Positions 34,407 through 48,400 of a stretch of 64,000 nucleotides of DNA are shown here, piece by piece. Numbering within the stretch: position 1 is the first letter of the stretch; each line of letters opens with the position of its first letter. The notes beneath the pieces are model-generated. The model searched no databases. It saw nothing but the letters and a program-made list of their open reading frames with translations, and was not told the origin of the DNA. A program made the translations under genes and the position numbers. The DNA lies in contig NW_022145611.1 in the NCBI RefSeq assembly GCF_000002235.5, forward strand, positions 5,260,754-5,324,753, in the 5' to 3' direction. Origin of the DNA: Strongylocentrotus purpuratus (taxonomy: Eukaryota; Echinodermata; Echinoidea; Camarodonta; Strongylocentrotidae).

Positions 34407-37400
34407 GAGCACTGTTAGTGCAAATCCTTAATCAAATCTAGTGACCTGGGTAATAATAAACTGTAAGACGAATTACCAATATCATTGATATTGTTAATGG
34501 CTTGAGAAATCCAAATCGGATGCACAAGCTACAACAAGAGTGGATGCCAAATTGTTGAAATGTTCACTGTACAAAAGCATGCTTTTACTGCCGATGAATA
34601 TATCTTTCTCCTAACCTTGTTTCTCATACTGTAGATCTCGTAACATTTCCTCAGTTCTATCCAACTGAGTCTCGTAGGTGTACTTATCGGCCCGGTAATC
34701 TTGCCTCAGCTCGGTCAGCTCTGATCTGCTACGATTGAGGTTCTCTCGAAGCCTGCTACGCCCGTCACTCTGCTTACGAACTTCCTTTTGAAGCCAGTAG
34801 AGTTTGTTCTATTAAATAAGATACAAAAACATCATCTTTAAATGTACCATGATATTGTGAGGTACTATGTCCCTTTTGCAGTCGATTCAACAACTAATAG
34901 TTGTTATTTTCCTACTTCAAGAAATTTTCAAGCCCCCATTTTTTTTAGGGAAGTTCTAAATTAGTTTTATCTTTCAAATGCCATTGGAATTTAACCTTTT
35001 AATTTGTTTTCCTGCAAATGGGTCATAGTACCTTTAAGGTTAACCCCAGATATTTTGTTGTTGCACTGAACAGCTATCAAATACTGATTTTGAATTGCCA
35101 AAATAGTGACAAGAATCAACTTATCATGGAAGTTGCTCATGACAATGAAAGTCAACCAAAAGGTAATAAACAATTTGGAGACTGTCATAAAAACAGAAAC
35201 AGATAACAGGTTGTCCATTTTCTAATTTCTTGCAGATTGATTACAGTCTTCTTCCAGCTTCTTTCCCTGCTTCTCTGTTCTTTTCAGCTTTCAGTGAGAC
35301 CCCCTCTCACCTTTAGATTAGCAAGCATGGCATCGGGAGAGCCATGTGATCTGGAGAAGGGTTGGGGTGCGTGGTCATCATCGCCATTCTCAGTGACCAG
35401 TCCAACAAGGACGTCTACCTCTCGGACCACACCACGGACATCATTGTCATGGTCAGTTCGGAGGCTCTGAATGGCTAGTTCTGCTCTCTGCAAATGCTTC
35501 TCCAGTACAGACGATCTAAATAAAAGTGAATGGAAGTGAGAGTAAGTCAAGAAGGAATGAAATACAGTCAAACCGTCTGTAGAGACGGATTGTGCAGAAA
35601 GAGCACCTGCCTTAAATGGCCACATCTCTTGTTTCCCTTTAAAGACGGATCATGTCTAAAACTATGGTCACTATTTGTGTATTCGTTATCAGCCTTGTTC
35701 GTGTCACAACGATGGAACAAATGGGTATTTTGCAATGGACCGAGGTGTGTAAGCAGCATGGAAATCCTACAGGGTACATTCACTTTAAATACTGAACTAA
35801 ATATTGTCCATGGGGAGTGTTTTGCAAAGACTAAGATTGACTTTAAGTTGGACTTAACTATGGTAGGCTGTTCATGCCACTCTTTGCTCTGAACCATTAT
35901 GATCTTTAGATAATTTTTTTCCTTCAATAATGAATTATCAAAAATGTAAATTCTGTAGATTTGTGACCATGATTTGTTCGTCCCTTGAGAGAGCAATGCC
36001 AGTAAATAGTGAAAGCAAACAGTGGCATGAACGGCCTGCCATGGTTAAGTCCAACTTAAAGTAGATCTTAATCTTTGTGAAACACCCCCCTGGAGTTTCC
36101 ACAAACCTGTTATCCCCTACTTCCACCAGCTGTGCCTGCTCCTCAAACCCAGCTCTGATCCGGTCAAAGTTTCTCCTTAGTTTGAGGTTCTCATCGTCAA
36201 GGTGACGGATCTCTCCCCGCATCTTCTCCATCTCGCCGTTTCCTCTCTCTACTTGGCGACGAAGGGACTTTGTGGATGATCTCGCCTCTGCTGATTCAAT
36301 CTATAGGAAAAATAATCATAAGTGGAAGTTAAAGACAAAGTTGAGTACTGGGGGGTGTTTCACAAAGATCCTTAGTTGAACTTATCTTTAAGTTGGACTT
36401 AACAATTATGGAAAGCTGTTAGCATCCATGAAAATAATTTGTACAAGTTATTTCAAAAGGCATAAAATGTTGATTCAAATCATTCATATTTTCTATTATC
36501 ATGGAAATTCCATGTTCTTGATTTGGAATTTATAAAAAGTCTGAAATACTTGAATTTCACTTTTAAATATATTATATTTTAAGGCTACAAATGGCTCTCC
36601 ATAATGTTTAAGTCCAACTTAGAGTTGAGTTCGACTTAGGATCTTTGTGAAACACCTCCCCTGATCAAGTAAAACATTGTGAAAGAACTAAGATGAATTT
36701 ATTAGGATGTTGATTATGAAGTACATAAGAATGAACATCAAAATTATATACAAATTCATTCAGTCTTGCTGAAATTCATATACAGTGTAAAAGCACTTTT
36801 TTTTTCTTCAATAATTTTTTTTTTATTGATTCCAAACAATACAAATTAATTTTAGAAATAAAATACAGTTGTTTTTCCTTGACATGAATTCAAAACATTT
36901 TCATTACATAAATTGTACAATGATGGAAACAAAAATGAAATCAGTTGTAACATAAAACAAATAACCCCATCCAACCAAACATTTTGCCATAATCTGTTAA
37001 CATGTACACACTCCATACAGATAAGAGCTTAAGGGGATTACACACAACACACATGTGGCATAACAAAATTGGTCTATATTTTAAAACTATTTTCAGTAAA
37101 AATTTAGAATATGAATGTATCTCAAGAGCTATCAATTTCCAGTGACACTGCTACTATTTACTATTCTTCCACCTGGGAATAAATTGAATTGGAAAGCCCT
37201 CATAATATTTTCCCTTCACAAGAGCCCAAATTTTGTACACACTTGGCTGTTTTATCTTGTTTTAATTTAAAGTGTTTGCCATGTATAGATCACTCATTCT
37301 GTGAATGGCAGTATGTGTGTGTGTGTGTGTGTGGGAGGGGGGGGGGGGGTAAAGTAAACCTTATTTTCAAAATGATTTATGAAATTGTTTGTAACATGAA

Positions 37401-40400
37401 TTTCAAAAAAAAATAAATGCATTGCACTTACTTTGAGAGCTTGGATCTCTGCTTCTGACTCGGCTTTCTCACATTTCATTCTCCGCATCAGATCTTGAAC
37501 AATTTTCCCTTCATTGCCCTGCAATAATGTATATCAATAATATATTAAATTGACTCCCTAACATTGTTGAAGAAAAAACTGTAATTTTTGGATGAAATGT
37601 TACTTGCTATATTCCTTCTAATTTACTTACCCTCTAACAGGCAAAAAATCCTGAGAAAATTCTCAAACCACAAAGATATTTATGGTTTTCTTTGAAGGCG
37701 TCACTGTGCAACACCCTCTAACAGAGATTAACAGTAAATTCTCCCAACAATTTTTGAATTTTCCCCAACCGTTTTCCTTGAAAATAAGACATAAGACAGG
37801 CTTTTAAAACTGTTTCAAAACTTAAGTGTCTGGAATGGTCTACAGAGCAAATTTATTGCTTTGTGACGATTTAAATTCAACTCAAAATGTAATTAAATTG
37901 TAGTAATATAGTTGAGCTGTTGAGAGAATTAAGAAATTGATTAGATCAGTCTTTTCCAATTTTAATCGTTAATAATGGTTCGTTTTCACTCAAACTTTCA
38001 GATTATCTTTAATCGTACATCTAGCATTGAAGTCACTACCTTAGCACCATTTTCTCTCATCTGAAGAATGTTACCAAGTCCCTTTAAAGGTAATAAGCTT
38101 ATAATATACAGTTATCTAAAACTGCTTTAAGATTATTGTTTTGTGTTATACCAGAAACATGAGCCTCTCTTTTATTTCCTTGCTTCTGATGGCAGTTCAA
38201 GAATGTACATGGCCTGGTCAGAAACATCTACAAATATTATATATCTGTACCTTTTCCTAACAATGTTAACTCCAAGAATGACACAGACTTTAATGTTTTC
38301 TTAAATATAAAGGTATATGATACGACACACAAACATATTTATTAAGAAATACAAGTTTCTAATAATCAACTCTACTCTGTCATTTACTCTTAAAAATTGA
38401 TAATGGCAGAAATGTAGTTTTACAGGATGGTTATTTATCTTGTATCATAAAAAAATGTGCCTCAAGAAATAAATGAAAGTATTTTATTACCTTGGCTGTT
38501 TCCATTTCGCGATGTAATTTCTCAGTGAGAGCTACATTGTAGTCCTGAACCTGAATAAGCAAGAAAAATGGTAGATCATTAGTTTGAAAAAGAACAATTT
38601 CAAATTCTAATATCAACGAATAGACATACTAAAGCTTTTCGTCTTGCACTCACTGTTGGTCCCCCATGATCCTCTTTTTCTTATGTTAGTTGAGAGCTGA
38701 GTTAATGAGATAGCCACCTGTCAGTGACCTCGCTGTGTGGTCTAATGCCTTCTGGCCCAGTAGTATTGACGGTCTTTAAAGGAACAATCACCTCTTCGAT
38801 TCCAAATTTGACTTTACAAAGGGGATTCTCAACACAGCTGAGCTGCCTAAAATCAACATCAGGGCCCTGCTTCATTAAAACTTGTTATCGATTAAAACAT
38901 TCTAAAATTTCATGGCAAATTTGCTCTCAGCCAATCACATGCAAGGATTTCAGTAGCTTATAATGGGTACTGTAGCTGGTTACTGATAGCAAGTTTCATG
39001 AAACAGGGTCTAACAAGGGCAAGCTCCTAAGACTGATGAGGGTTCTATCAATCCATAAATTTAAAAGTGACAAGGAAGATTCAACAATCACAATGAACAC
39101 AACACCAACATGAAAGGAATACTGAAAATGCAACCCACTACAAAGGCAGTAAAGCCTCACTCATAATTTTCAATATTGTACACTCTAGAGGCTTTTCTCG
39201 ATTAAGACTGGAACGCACTGCATGAGAAACGTTTACACATCCTCTCAAAACAACCGCAGATCAAGGGTTTTGTCTTTTGAGCCATCAGGCAAGGGAATGC
39301 TTGCAGTTCATTTTCGAGGTACACACTCCACATCAAAAGCAACCATGCCAAACTTTTTAAACAGTTCTTCTTTTCCTGTCACTGTTCAGAACCTCAAAAG
39401 TGGAAGCATTTCAATGCATTTCACGGATAAAACAACAAACTCCGCACACAGCGACCGACCGTGGTGCATCAAAAATTCTTCAACCGTAAAAAAACTTACT
39501 TGTTGTACTAAAATTCTGCAATCATGACTTAAATGTATTCTACACATGATAAATAATGCCACCATGAATCCAAAGCCGGTGTGAATCTGACGTTGCTAAT
39601 TGGGGAAATAATTACCAAAATAGAATTAAAATCTAATGACCTTGTGATGCTGGACTAAAACAAGTAGAAGAAGTTTCAAGGAAATTAATGAAAATTTGTC
39701 AAGTGTTTTAGAAACTAGTAAATGGTACTTGACTGATGTGTATCAACTATGAATAGAATCAGTTTGAACATGTTCCTGTTATTAGGCAGTGATGATCGTA
39801 GAGATCAAATAAACTATGAGTTTTCTTCAATGATAATGCATTAAAATAATAAATGGACTAAAAAAGTCAGGGTTCCCTGTATGGCAAGACATATCTGTTT
39901 ACCATTTTGGATTTTTCACCTCTAGCAATTTGTTTCTTATTCTTAAATTCAAAGATTTATAAGGGTAAAGAGATCCTTATCTGTAAATTGGAAGAAAATT
40001 ATTTTATTCTGGAGGATTTCATATTCAGATTTTAGCTCAAGCTATTCATAATGATAATGATAATGATATTGGGTTCTTGTATAGTGTTCATATCTGTCAG
40101 ACATTCCTGATTATTACCCTGGCTTTAGCATGGCTGCATTACGGCGCTCTAGCATTTCAAGGAATTAATTCCAGCCAGGTACCCATTTACATCACCTGGG
40201 TTGAGTGTGGCAAACGTAGATCAATGTCTTGCCAAAGGACATTAGCGCTGCGGCGGGACTCGAACCACGGACCTTGTGATCCACAGTCTGGTGACGTAAC
40301 CACTCGACCACGACACCTCTACTAAATACATATCAAAAGACCTCAGATAACTAAGAGGTGTATCAAAACTAAATTAAAAATGAAGAAAGTATATATTTTC

Positions 40401-43400
40401 CATTTGGAAACATCAATATTACAAAAATGAAAATGAGACAGCAGGATAAACGCGCTTCATATCATTCAATATAAATAATAGTGACTTTTTTGGGGTACCA
40501 TGATCATGTTTCATCATGCCTTGACACTCTTGGCATTCCAATGTTACTACTCCAGTTTTAGCTAAACGTCCAAATATACTTTATGTACTATAGAATACTG
40601 GGTACCCATTGACACCTGGATGGAAAGTGGCCATCTTAGTTTAGCCAAAGGAAACTAATGTCGGTCTGGGATTTGAACCCTTGACTCCTTGATTGAAAAC
40701 CAATTGAATGAACCACTAAACCACAACATCATTTTAGTAGTCTTGAAATCTGAATCTCATCAAATCCATACCTCTTGGAACTTTTTATCCAGCTTCTTAA
40801 GATCTTGCTTGATGTTTTGCTTCTCCTCCTCAGCAATGTCCAGCTGTCTGTCTACCACCTTCTTCTGAGCGGTCAGCTCAGAAAACTGAGTGGTCAGTTC
40901 AGCCTTTTGCCTGGTGATGTCGCGCAGCTCTCTCTGTAAATGACAAGACGGGTAGATACTAGATTTCATTCTGAGCATTTACATGTTTTGTATGCTAGAT
41001 GGAGATACACATTGCTATAACAAGTATTTGTTCGGTACTGTGTATTTAGGCAATCCGTTTATATATTTATAAGATGTGTATACAAACATATTTTTTCAAT
41101 TGTTTGAATTATCATTTATATACATATACATGGAGTCGGGCTAACTCGGAACAAAGACAACTCGGCCCAGCTGCAAGGTTTAGACAATTAGGGTTAGGGT
41201 TAGGCTTAGGGTTAGGTTTAGGGTAAGGGATAGGGTAAAATGACAAAAAATGACAGTTTTGGAAGCTGGGCTGAGTTGTCTTTGGTCCGAGTTAGCCTGG
41301 ATCCATATACATGTAGTAATTATTGTATTCAAAGTTATGAGAATAATCTATTAATGCTGTATCAAGAAAAAAATAAACATAAATTAATAATAAAAATAAT
41401 AATAACAAAATAATAATGATAATATGTTGCCTATGGCTAACAGTTCCTAGCTGAGTGAGAAACTTCACACATAAACGCAGGCTAATCGCTGCATGCATTG
41501 AGCTCACTGACCCTATTCCATGCTAACAGAAAGAGTTCATAAAGACACTTATATTTATCAGTAATCAGATTAAAAAAACACCAGCCAAACGAACAAACGA
41601 ATGAACAAGCATTCTCACACCATACCTGTGTTCTCTGGTTCTGCCCTTGAGCATCATGTAATGTAGCTTTAGTTGAATCTAGCTGCTGCTCTACTTTGAG
41701 CTTTTCATTGCTGAGTATCATGAACCTCGATTGCTCTCCCCGTAACTCTCCCTCCAACTAGAATGGAAACAACAATAATAAAAATGGCGATGATGACAGT
41801 GACAATAATGATGATTATGAAGTAGAAGAAAAAGAAGAAGAAGAAAAAATGAAGAAGATGAAGAAGAGAAGAAGAAGAAGAAGAAGAAGAAGAAGAAGAA
41901 GAAGAAGAAGAAGAAGAAGAAGAAAAAGAAGAAGAAGTAGAAGTAGAAGAGGAAGAAGAAGAGGAAGAAGAAGAGGAAGAAGAAAAGGAAGATGAATCCA
42001 TATAGATTTACGTGAGATATATGTCAACAATGAACTCTTAAGCAGAAAAAGGACTGTCCTAAGCGACAGCTTCGGAAAGTTTGACTGACGTCCTCTGATG
42101 AAGACAAATTATCACAATTAAATGAATACTACCGTATCAGCTGTTATTTTAACTAGGGTTTGATATTTCACAAATTTGCAAATTGTTGTAGGATCATATT
42201 TTCAACAACACAGGAGATAAGCTGGCAATGCATTTACTGCAAATAGGCTGTTATAACGATGTTATTATCATGAAAACAACAAATTGAAAAAAATCAAATC
42301 AAAGTGAGCCCCTAGCTGTCATCACCAACTTGCTATTTATTCACACGTAAAGTTGTTAAGATTTTGCCCCAGCAGTTGAATGAACGGATGAACCTTTACT
42401 GTGGTGTACTGACCTTGTCTGTTAGATTCCTGTTCTCCCGGAGTTCTTGGTCTAGTTTCAGACAGGAAGACTTCATTTCATTGACCTCGATGTCCTTTAA
42501 TCTAAGCTGTTCATCTTGTCTTGCTAGCTTTTCCTAAAGAAGAAAAAGAAAAAAAATTTATCATCTATTTCATTCAATAAAGAACTGTGAAAAAAATATT
42601 AATCACAATAATAACAATAATAATAATGGTTATAATAATAGCAGCAACAATAATAATTACAATAATAATAATAATAACAATAATAATAATGGTCATAATA
42701 ATAACAGCAACAATAATAATTACAATAATAATAATAATAACAATATTAATAATAACAATTTTATAATAATTATGATAATAATCTTTTTTCTGTTATGACT
42801 TCCGTTATGGACAAAAAGGAGAAATATGAAGATAAGATATATGGCATTTGAATGTTATAAGTGCTTCCTATATCCTGTCGAAAATAAGGAAAGATTGTAT
42901 AGATTGAAAACATTGAATCTTAAATCAAAAGGAGAGGAAAATAAACAATTTGCAAAATATGACCATGTTACAAATTATGTCAGAAAGAAATAAAGACATA
43001 AAGCTTACCAGGATATCGGCGATTTCCCGTTGCAGGTTCTCCATCCTGTGGCTCATGTTTGCTTTGTGCATCTTTAATGCCTCGTTTTCCTTCAGTAGTT
43101 CCTCAGACCTATCTTGGTGTTGAGATGAGCTGTGACTGCTGGATTCATGTTCCCTCTCCAGCTTCCTGCATTTGGATTTCAAGCTATTCAAATAGAAATA
43201 ATAATTAAAGGGTGCAATCCAACCCTTGTAATAACTTCATTTGTATGAAATCTTAAACTCTTTTAAATCTAAACTAAAAAAATACTTCATCTGTTTTTAA
43301 ATCTATAATAATATTTGCATGTTAATACGTCTCCTATGTTTTGTACACTGTTTTGTTATTGTTATACTTTTTATAGCCAATTGTTGGAACTTGTATATGT

Positions 43401-45432
43401 ATCTTTTAATAACACGGAGCTGCCTCGACAGAACCTTATGGTTTTATTTGCAGTTTCCCCAATTCATTTCTATTGCTGTTTAACTTTTTATAATTCCGAT
43501 ATATTTGTAGACATGTTTCCATTTTGTGTGTATTTTGTGTTTTCTATATTGTATATAATCTGTATCTTATATGTTTTTTATGGACTTGAATTGAAATAAA
43601 ACTTGAACTTGAAAACTTGAAATTGAACTTGAAAGAAGGAAAATAAGAGAAACAGAGTGGCGAAAGTTTGAAATAAATAGGACCAATAATAAGAGAGTTA
43701 TGAAAGTTTGAAATATGACATCACCATAGCTTTGTGAATCTCAAATTGGCAATTTGTGACGTACTTTACGGACTACATTCCTGTTTGTTGTGTACAAAAA
43801 TATAATAAATTTCAGTTTTTCTCCCAAGTGCCTTCTCTCTTGGGACACTAATCAAAATATGCCATAGATAGTATATTATTATAGATTCTCTAAAGAGAAA
43901 AGACCCTCCCAAGACATACATTTCGAGAATTTTTTTATTTTTTTATTGTGTTGGAACAAATGGGAGAATTGTCCAGCATTGCATCACAGTGACATAACCG
44001 ATTCAGCCAATTTGAAGTTCCTATACATTACAACTTTTACATATATATTCATATTAAACTTAATCATTTTTTGTCAGAATTCGATCAAATTTTCACCTTT
44101 AAATTTGATAATGTAATTCAGTACCGGTAATGCATAGTCCAAAATGATAACATTTTAATTTTTTCCTGATTCTCAGTAAGCAGCCTCTTGCCCTCTCTTT
44201 CTTTCCGTTCCCCATCTACCTCCCTCCTTTTCACATTTGTTCTTCATTATTTCTATCTTTCATATTCATTCTATTTAAAAACAATTTTTGTTCTCATTCT
44301 TTCTTCCTTTAATGCTCTCTTCTTTCATCCTAATTCTTTTCCCTATACTCCCTTGTCTAAGTTTCTCTGTACATTTACTTACTGTTTCAGTATGTTGAGA
44401 AGTTTTCTCTGCCTTTCTTTAGTCTTTCTTTGGTTCTTCTGTGAAAAGTCTATCACTCTGTTATTTCTCTCCTCCCCTCTCTTTTATTCTCCCATTTTTT
44501 CTTCTTTCTCTCTTCTTTCATCCTTACATTAAACATTTACATACTGTATCACCATGTCAACTAGTTTTCTCTCTCTCTCTCTCTCTCTCTTTAGGCTTTC
44601 CTTGGTTCTCTAAGTTGCCTCTCTTTCTCTCCTCCCCTTTGCTTTTCCTCTCCCTCATTCTGCCTCTTTATTTCTTTCTCTCTTCCTTCAACCTTACTCT
44701 ATACTTTTACTTATTGTATCACCATATCAAGTAATTTTCCATCTCTCTTCAGTCTTTCTTTGGTGCTCTGGACAAATTTATCTTCTTCTCTTATTCTCTT
44801 CCTCCTTCTTTTTTCCCTGCTTCCGGACTTCTTCCTTCATCCTAACACTAAACCATGACTTACTGTTTCACCATGTCAAATAGTTTTTTCTGCCTCTCTT
44901 CTGTCTTTCCTTGGTTCTCTGAGTTGCCTCTCATTCTCTCTTTCTCTCCTCCCCTTCACTTTCCCTCTCCCTAACTCTGTCTCTTTCTTTCTCTCTTCCT
45001 TCAACCTTACTTTAAACTTTGACTCATTGCATCACCATGTCAAGCTGTTTTCTCTATCTCTCTTCAGTCTTTCTTTGGTGCTCTGAGAAAAAGTCCCTCA
45101 ATCTATCTTCTACTCCTACTCTCTTTCTCCTTTCTCTCTTCGTTCACTCTTACATTAAACATTTACATACTGTATCACAATGTCAACTACCGTAGTTCTC
45201 TCTGTCTCTCTTTAGACTTTCTTGTTCTCTGAGCTGCCTCTCATTCTCTCTCTCTCTCTCTTTCTCTCCTCCCCTCCGCTTTTCCTCTCCCTCATTCTGT
45301 CTCTTTCTTTCTTTCTCTCTTTTTTCATCCTTACTCTAAACTTTTACTTATTGTATCACTATGTCAACTAGTCTACTCTAGACTACTCTCTCTCTCTTTA
45401 GTCTTTCCTTGGTTCTTTGAGCTGCCTCTCAT

Positions 45433-45464
<32 letters not shown>

Positions 45465-48400
45465 CTCCCCTCCGCTTTTCCTCTCCCTCATTCTGTCTCT
45501 TTCTTTCTTTCTCTCTTTTTTCATCCTTACTCTAAACTTTTACTTATTGTATCACTATGTCAACTAGTCTACTCTAGACTACTCTCTCTCTCTTTAGTCT
45601 TTCCTTGGTTCTCTGAGTTGCCTCTCATTATCTACTCTCTCTCTTTCTCTCCTCCCCTTCACTCTTCCTATCCCTCATTTTGTCTCTTTCTTTCATTCTC
45701 TCTTCCGTCAACCTTACTCTAAAATTTTACTCATGGTATCACCATATTAAGCTGTTTTTATCAATCTCTCTTCAGTCTTTCTTTGGTGCTCTGGGAAAAA
45801 GTCCCTCAATCTATCTTCTACTCCTATTCTCTTCCTTCTTCTTTTCCCCTCCTTCCAGACTTCTTCCTTTCTCTCTTCCTTCATCCTAACACTCAACCCT
45901 GACTTACTGTTTCACCATGTCAAGTAGTTTTCTCTGCCTCTCTTCCGTCTTCCCTTGGTTCTCTGCGAGTAGTCTCTCACTCTCCCTGGCCCTCCTGATG
46001 CTAGCCTCGCTCTCATTAGTCTTCCGTCCATGCCTCTCTTCTAGGTCCTGGAGCTGGTCCAGGGCTTGCTGACGTTGGTGCTCACTCTCCGCTAGACTGT
46101 CTGTAGCATCCTTCAGCTGGGCTAGCAGCTTGCCCTGGCTCCTGTCCTTACCGTCAAGTTCTTTGTTGAGAGTCTGAAAGCATCAAAATAAATAGAGAGG
46201 TGTTGTGGTCTACTGGATAAGTCACCAGACTGCAGATCGCAAGGTACGGTGTTCGAGTCCCGCCGCGGCACTAAAGTCCTTTGGTAAGACGTCAATCTAC
46301 ATTTGCCACTCTCCACCCAGGTATTAAATGGGTACCTGGTAGGATACGAAAGTTAATGTGGTTGGATGAGCAAGTGTCGCTTGTAAAATGGCGACTGGCC
46401 GGAATGCTCCCCAGGGAGTGGAGAATGTGTTTACATTGTGTGCGGGTTAGCCTGAATCCGATAACCAGGGTAATAATATGGACTGCACCTAGAAACAAAG
46501 GTTTAGGCGCATTATTAATGTGAGCTATTATTATTATGAAATAAAACTAATTGCTATGATCTGATTTACCCACGATAGCCTCACCATAACTGCTCTCCTT
46601 GAGGGGCCTGCAATCATGCCATGAACTACTTACAGTTCATCTACCATGATAAGGTGGGAATTTACTTCTACACAGATCTCATTGTGTGGGCATACATTAA
46701 GAGAGACATCTACTTTAGCACCAATAGAAAGCGCCTATTCCATGCAACTTTAATTTCTTATGATGATTTATATAAATTTCAAGATAGCATAGTTTAATAT
46801 AGCATAGCTATTTTCATATGTTTTTGTAGTAAGTAAGGTAAGTACTGTCTGAACTCTTTCGCTCAAACAACTTCTATTTTTTTCTTCTCCATTCTCTCCT
46901 TTTCACTGTCTTGGTCTTTCAACATACAAGTGTATTACTACATTAAACTCATAACTTTGTTTTGCAATGTCGATTTCATTTTACCAATGCTAAATCATTT
47001 CTGCAAAAGTTGACTTACTGTACAAAATGTATTTAATTTTGTATATGTTTATATCTCTCTATATTTTAGATTTGTTTGTAAATTGAGCATTTTCAGCCTG
47101 CGAGGTGCTTGTTTGATGTGTTTTTGCAATAAACCAAACCAATTCAATTCAATTCAAGTCAAGAAAGCATGTGATTTGGGATGGGTACTTACATCGATAT
47201 GTTCAGACAGCTGCTCCTTTTGTCTTCTGCTTCTCTCCAGTTCTTTCCTCTGTTCATCATACTCCCTGAGACTACTGGCCTGGCTCAGCTGGGCTCTCAA
47301 GCTGTGAATCTCCCTCTCCAACCCAACGTTTTCTCTCGCACCATCTGCATCTGTAGATTTGTACAATGAAGGGAGAGAAAAAGATAAATATGGCTTACTC
47401 TCTCTCGTTCAGTCTGTGCGTGCCTGCCTCCCTCTTTCAGTCTGTGTGTTTCTCTCTCTCCCTCTTTCAGTCTGTGTGTTTCTCTCTCTCCCTCTTTCAG
47501 TCTGTGTGTTTCTCTCTCTCTCCCTCTCTTTCTCTTGCAGTCTGTGTGCATGTTTACCTTCCTCTTTTTCTTCCTCTTTCAGTCTCCATTTTGGGTGTAT
47601 GATATACCCAAATGATTTGTAATGTTCCTTGTATTAATGATCTACATGTATCTATATTCATAATTTTACCAATTTTTATTATACTCAATTGAATAATATT
47701 AATAATAATGTTGAAAATGTATGTATTATATCAATCCATCCCTTTGGTTGCTACGAATAAACAAATTAATTTGTATCTCTGCAACTTTCTATCTCGGCCA
47801 GTTTTAGAAGACTGCAAAGACTAGACAAAAATAAAGGTGATAATAAAGGACACTTTCTCTCTCTCTCTCCTCCTATTAACCTAAATTTTATAAGAAGAGA
47901 AGAATGTTTGTACTTTGTGTTAATACAAGGGAGTACTTAGAAGACAAACAAATATAAAATACTTTTTCAGAACTAAATATTCTAAAGGTGAATCCTCTGA
48001 TGAGATATGGCCAGCAACAGGAAAAATATTTCTCTCTCTCATTTTATTCATTTATTTATTTAAAAAAAAACTAGATGGAATTTGACTGCGCGCAGTCGAA
48101 AATGATGCCTCCGTCATAGAGCAATTTTACAAACTGAAACGGAAGAAATTTTTCAAATTCAAGTTCAATTGTAATCCATTAACAGGTTCTCAGAATATCG
48201 GGATTACAAGCAATTTCTCATATACATATAAGACCCTTTGACCTCATCTTTGACCTCATGACCCTAAAATCTACTCAGTTCATTGGTTCTGCAAGATGTC
48301 CTGAGTTAAATAGTAATCCATCTGTCAGTTCTAATGAGAATGCATTCACAAGCTATTTTTGCATAAATAATGAGCCCATGACCTTTGATCTTATGAACCA

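Noticed and set aside
39222..39527. 101-codon plus-strand frame in CEP128 intron 15
   Set aside because: No recognisable motif, splice context or poly(A) signal, and the length is within chance expectation.
41705..42030. Poly-Ser/poly-Leu frames at the (AAG)n tract
   Set aside because: Trinucleotide repeat artefact within a CEP128 intron.
44188..45889. CT-rich plus-strand frames in CEP128 intron 11
   Set aside because: Explained by the exon-derived, CT-expanded array on the other strand.
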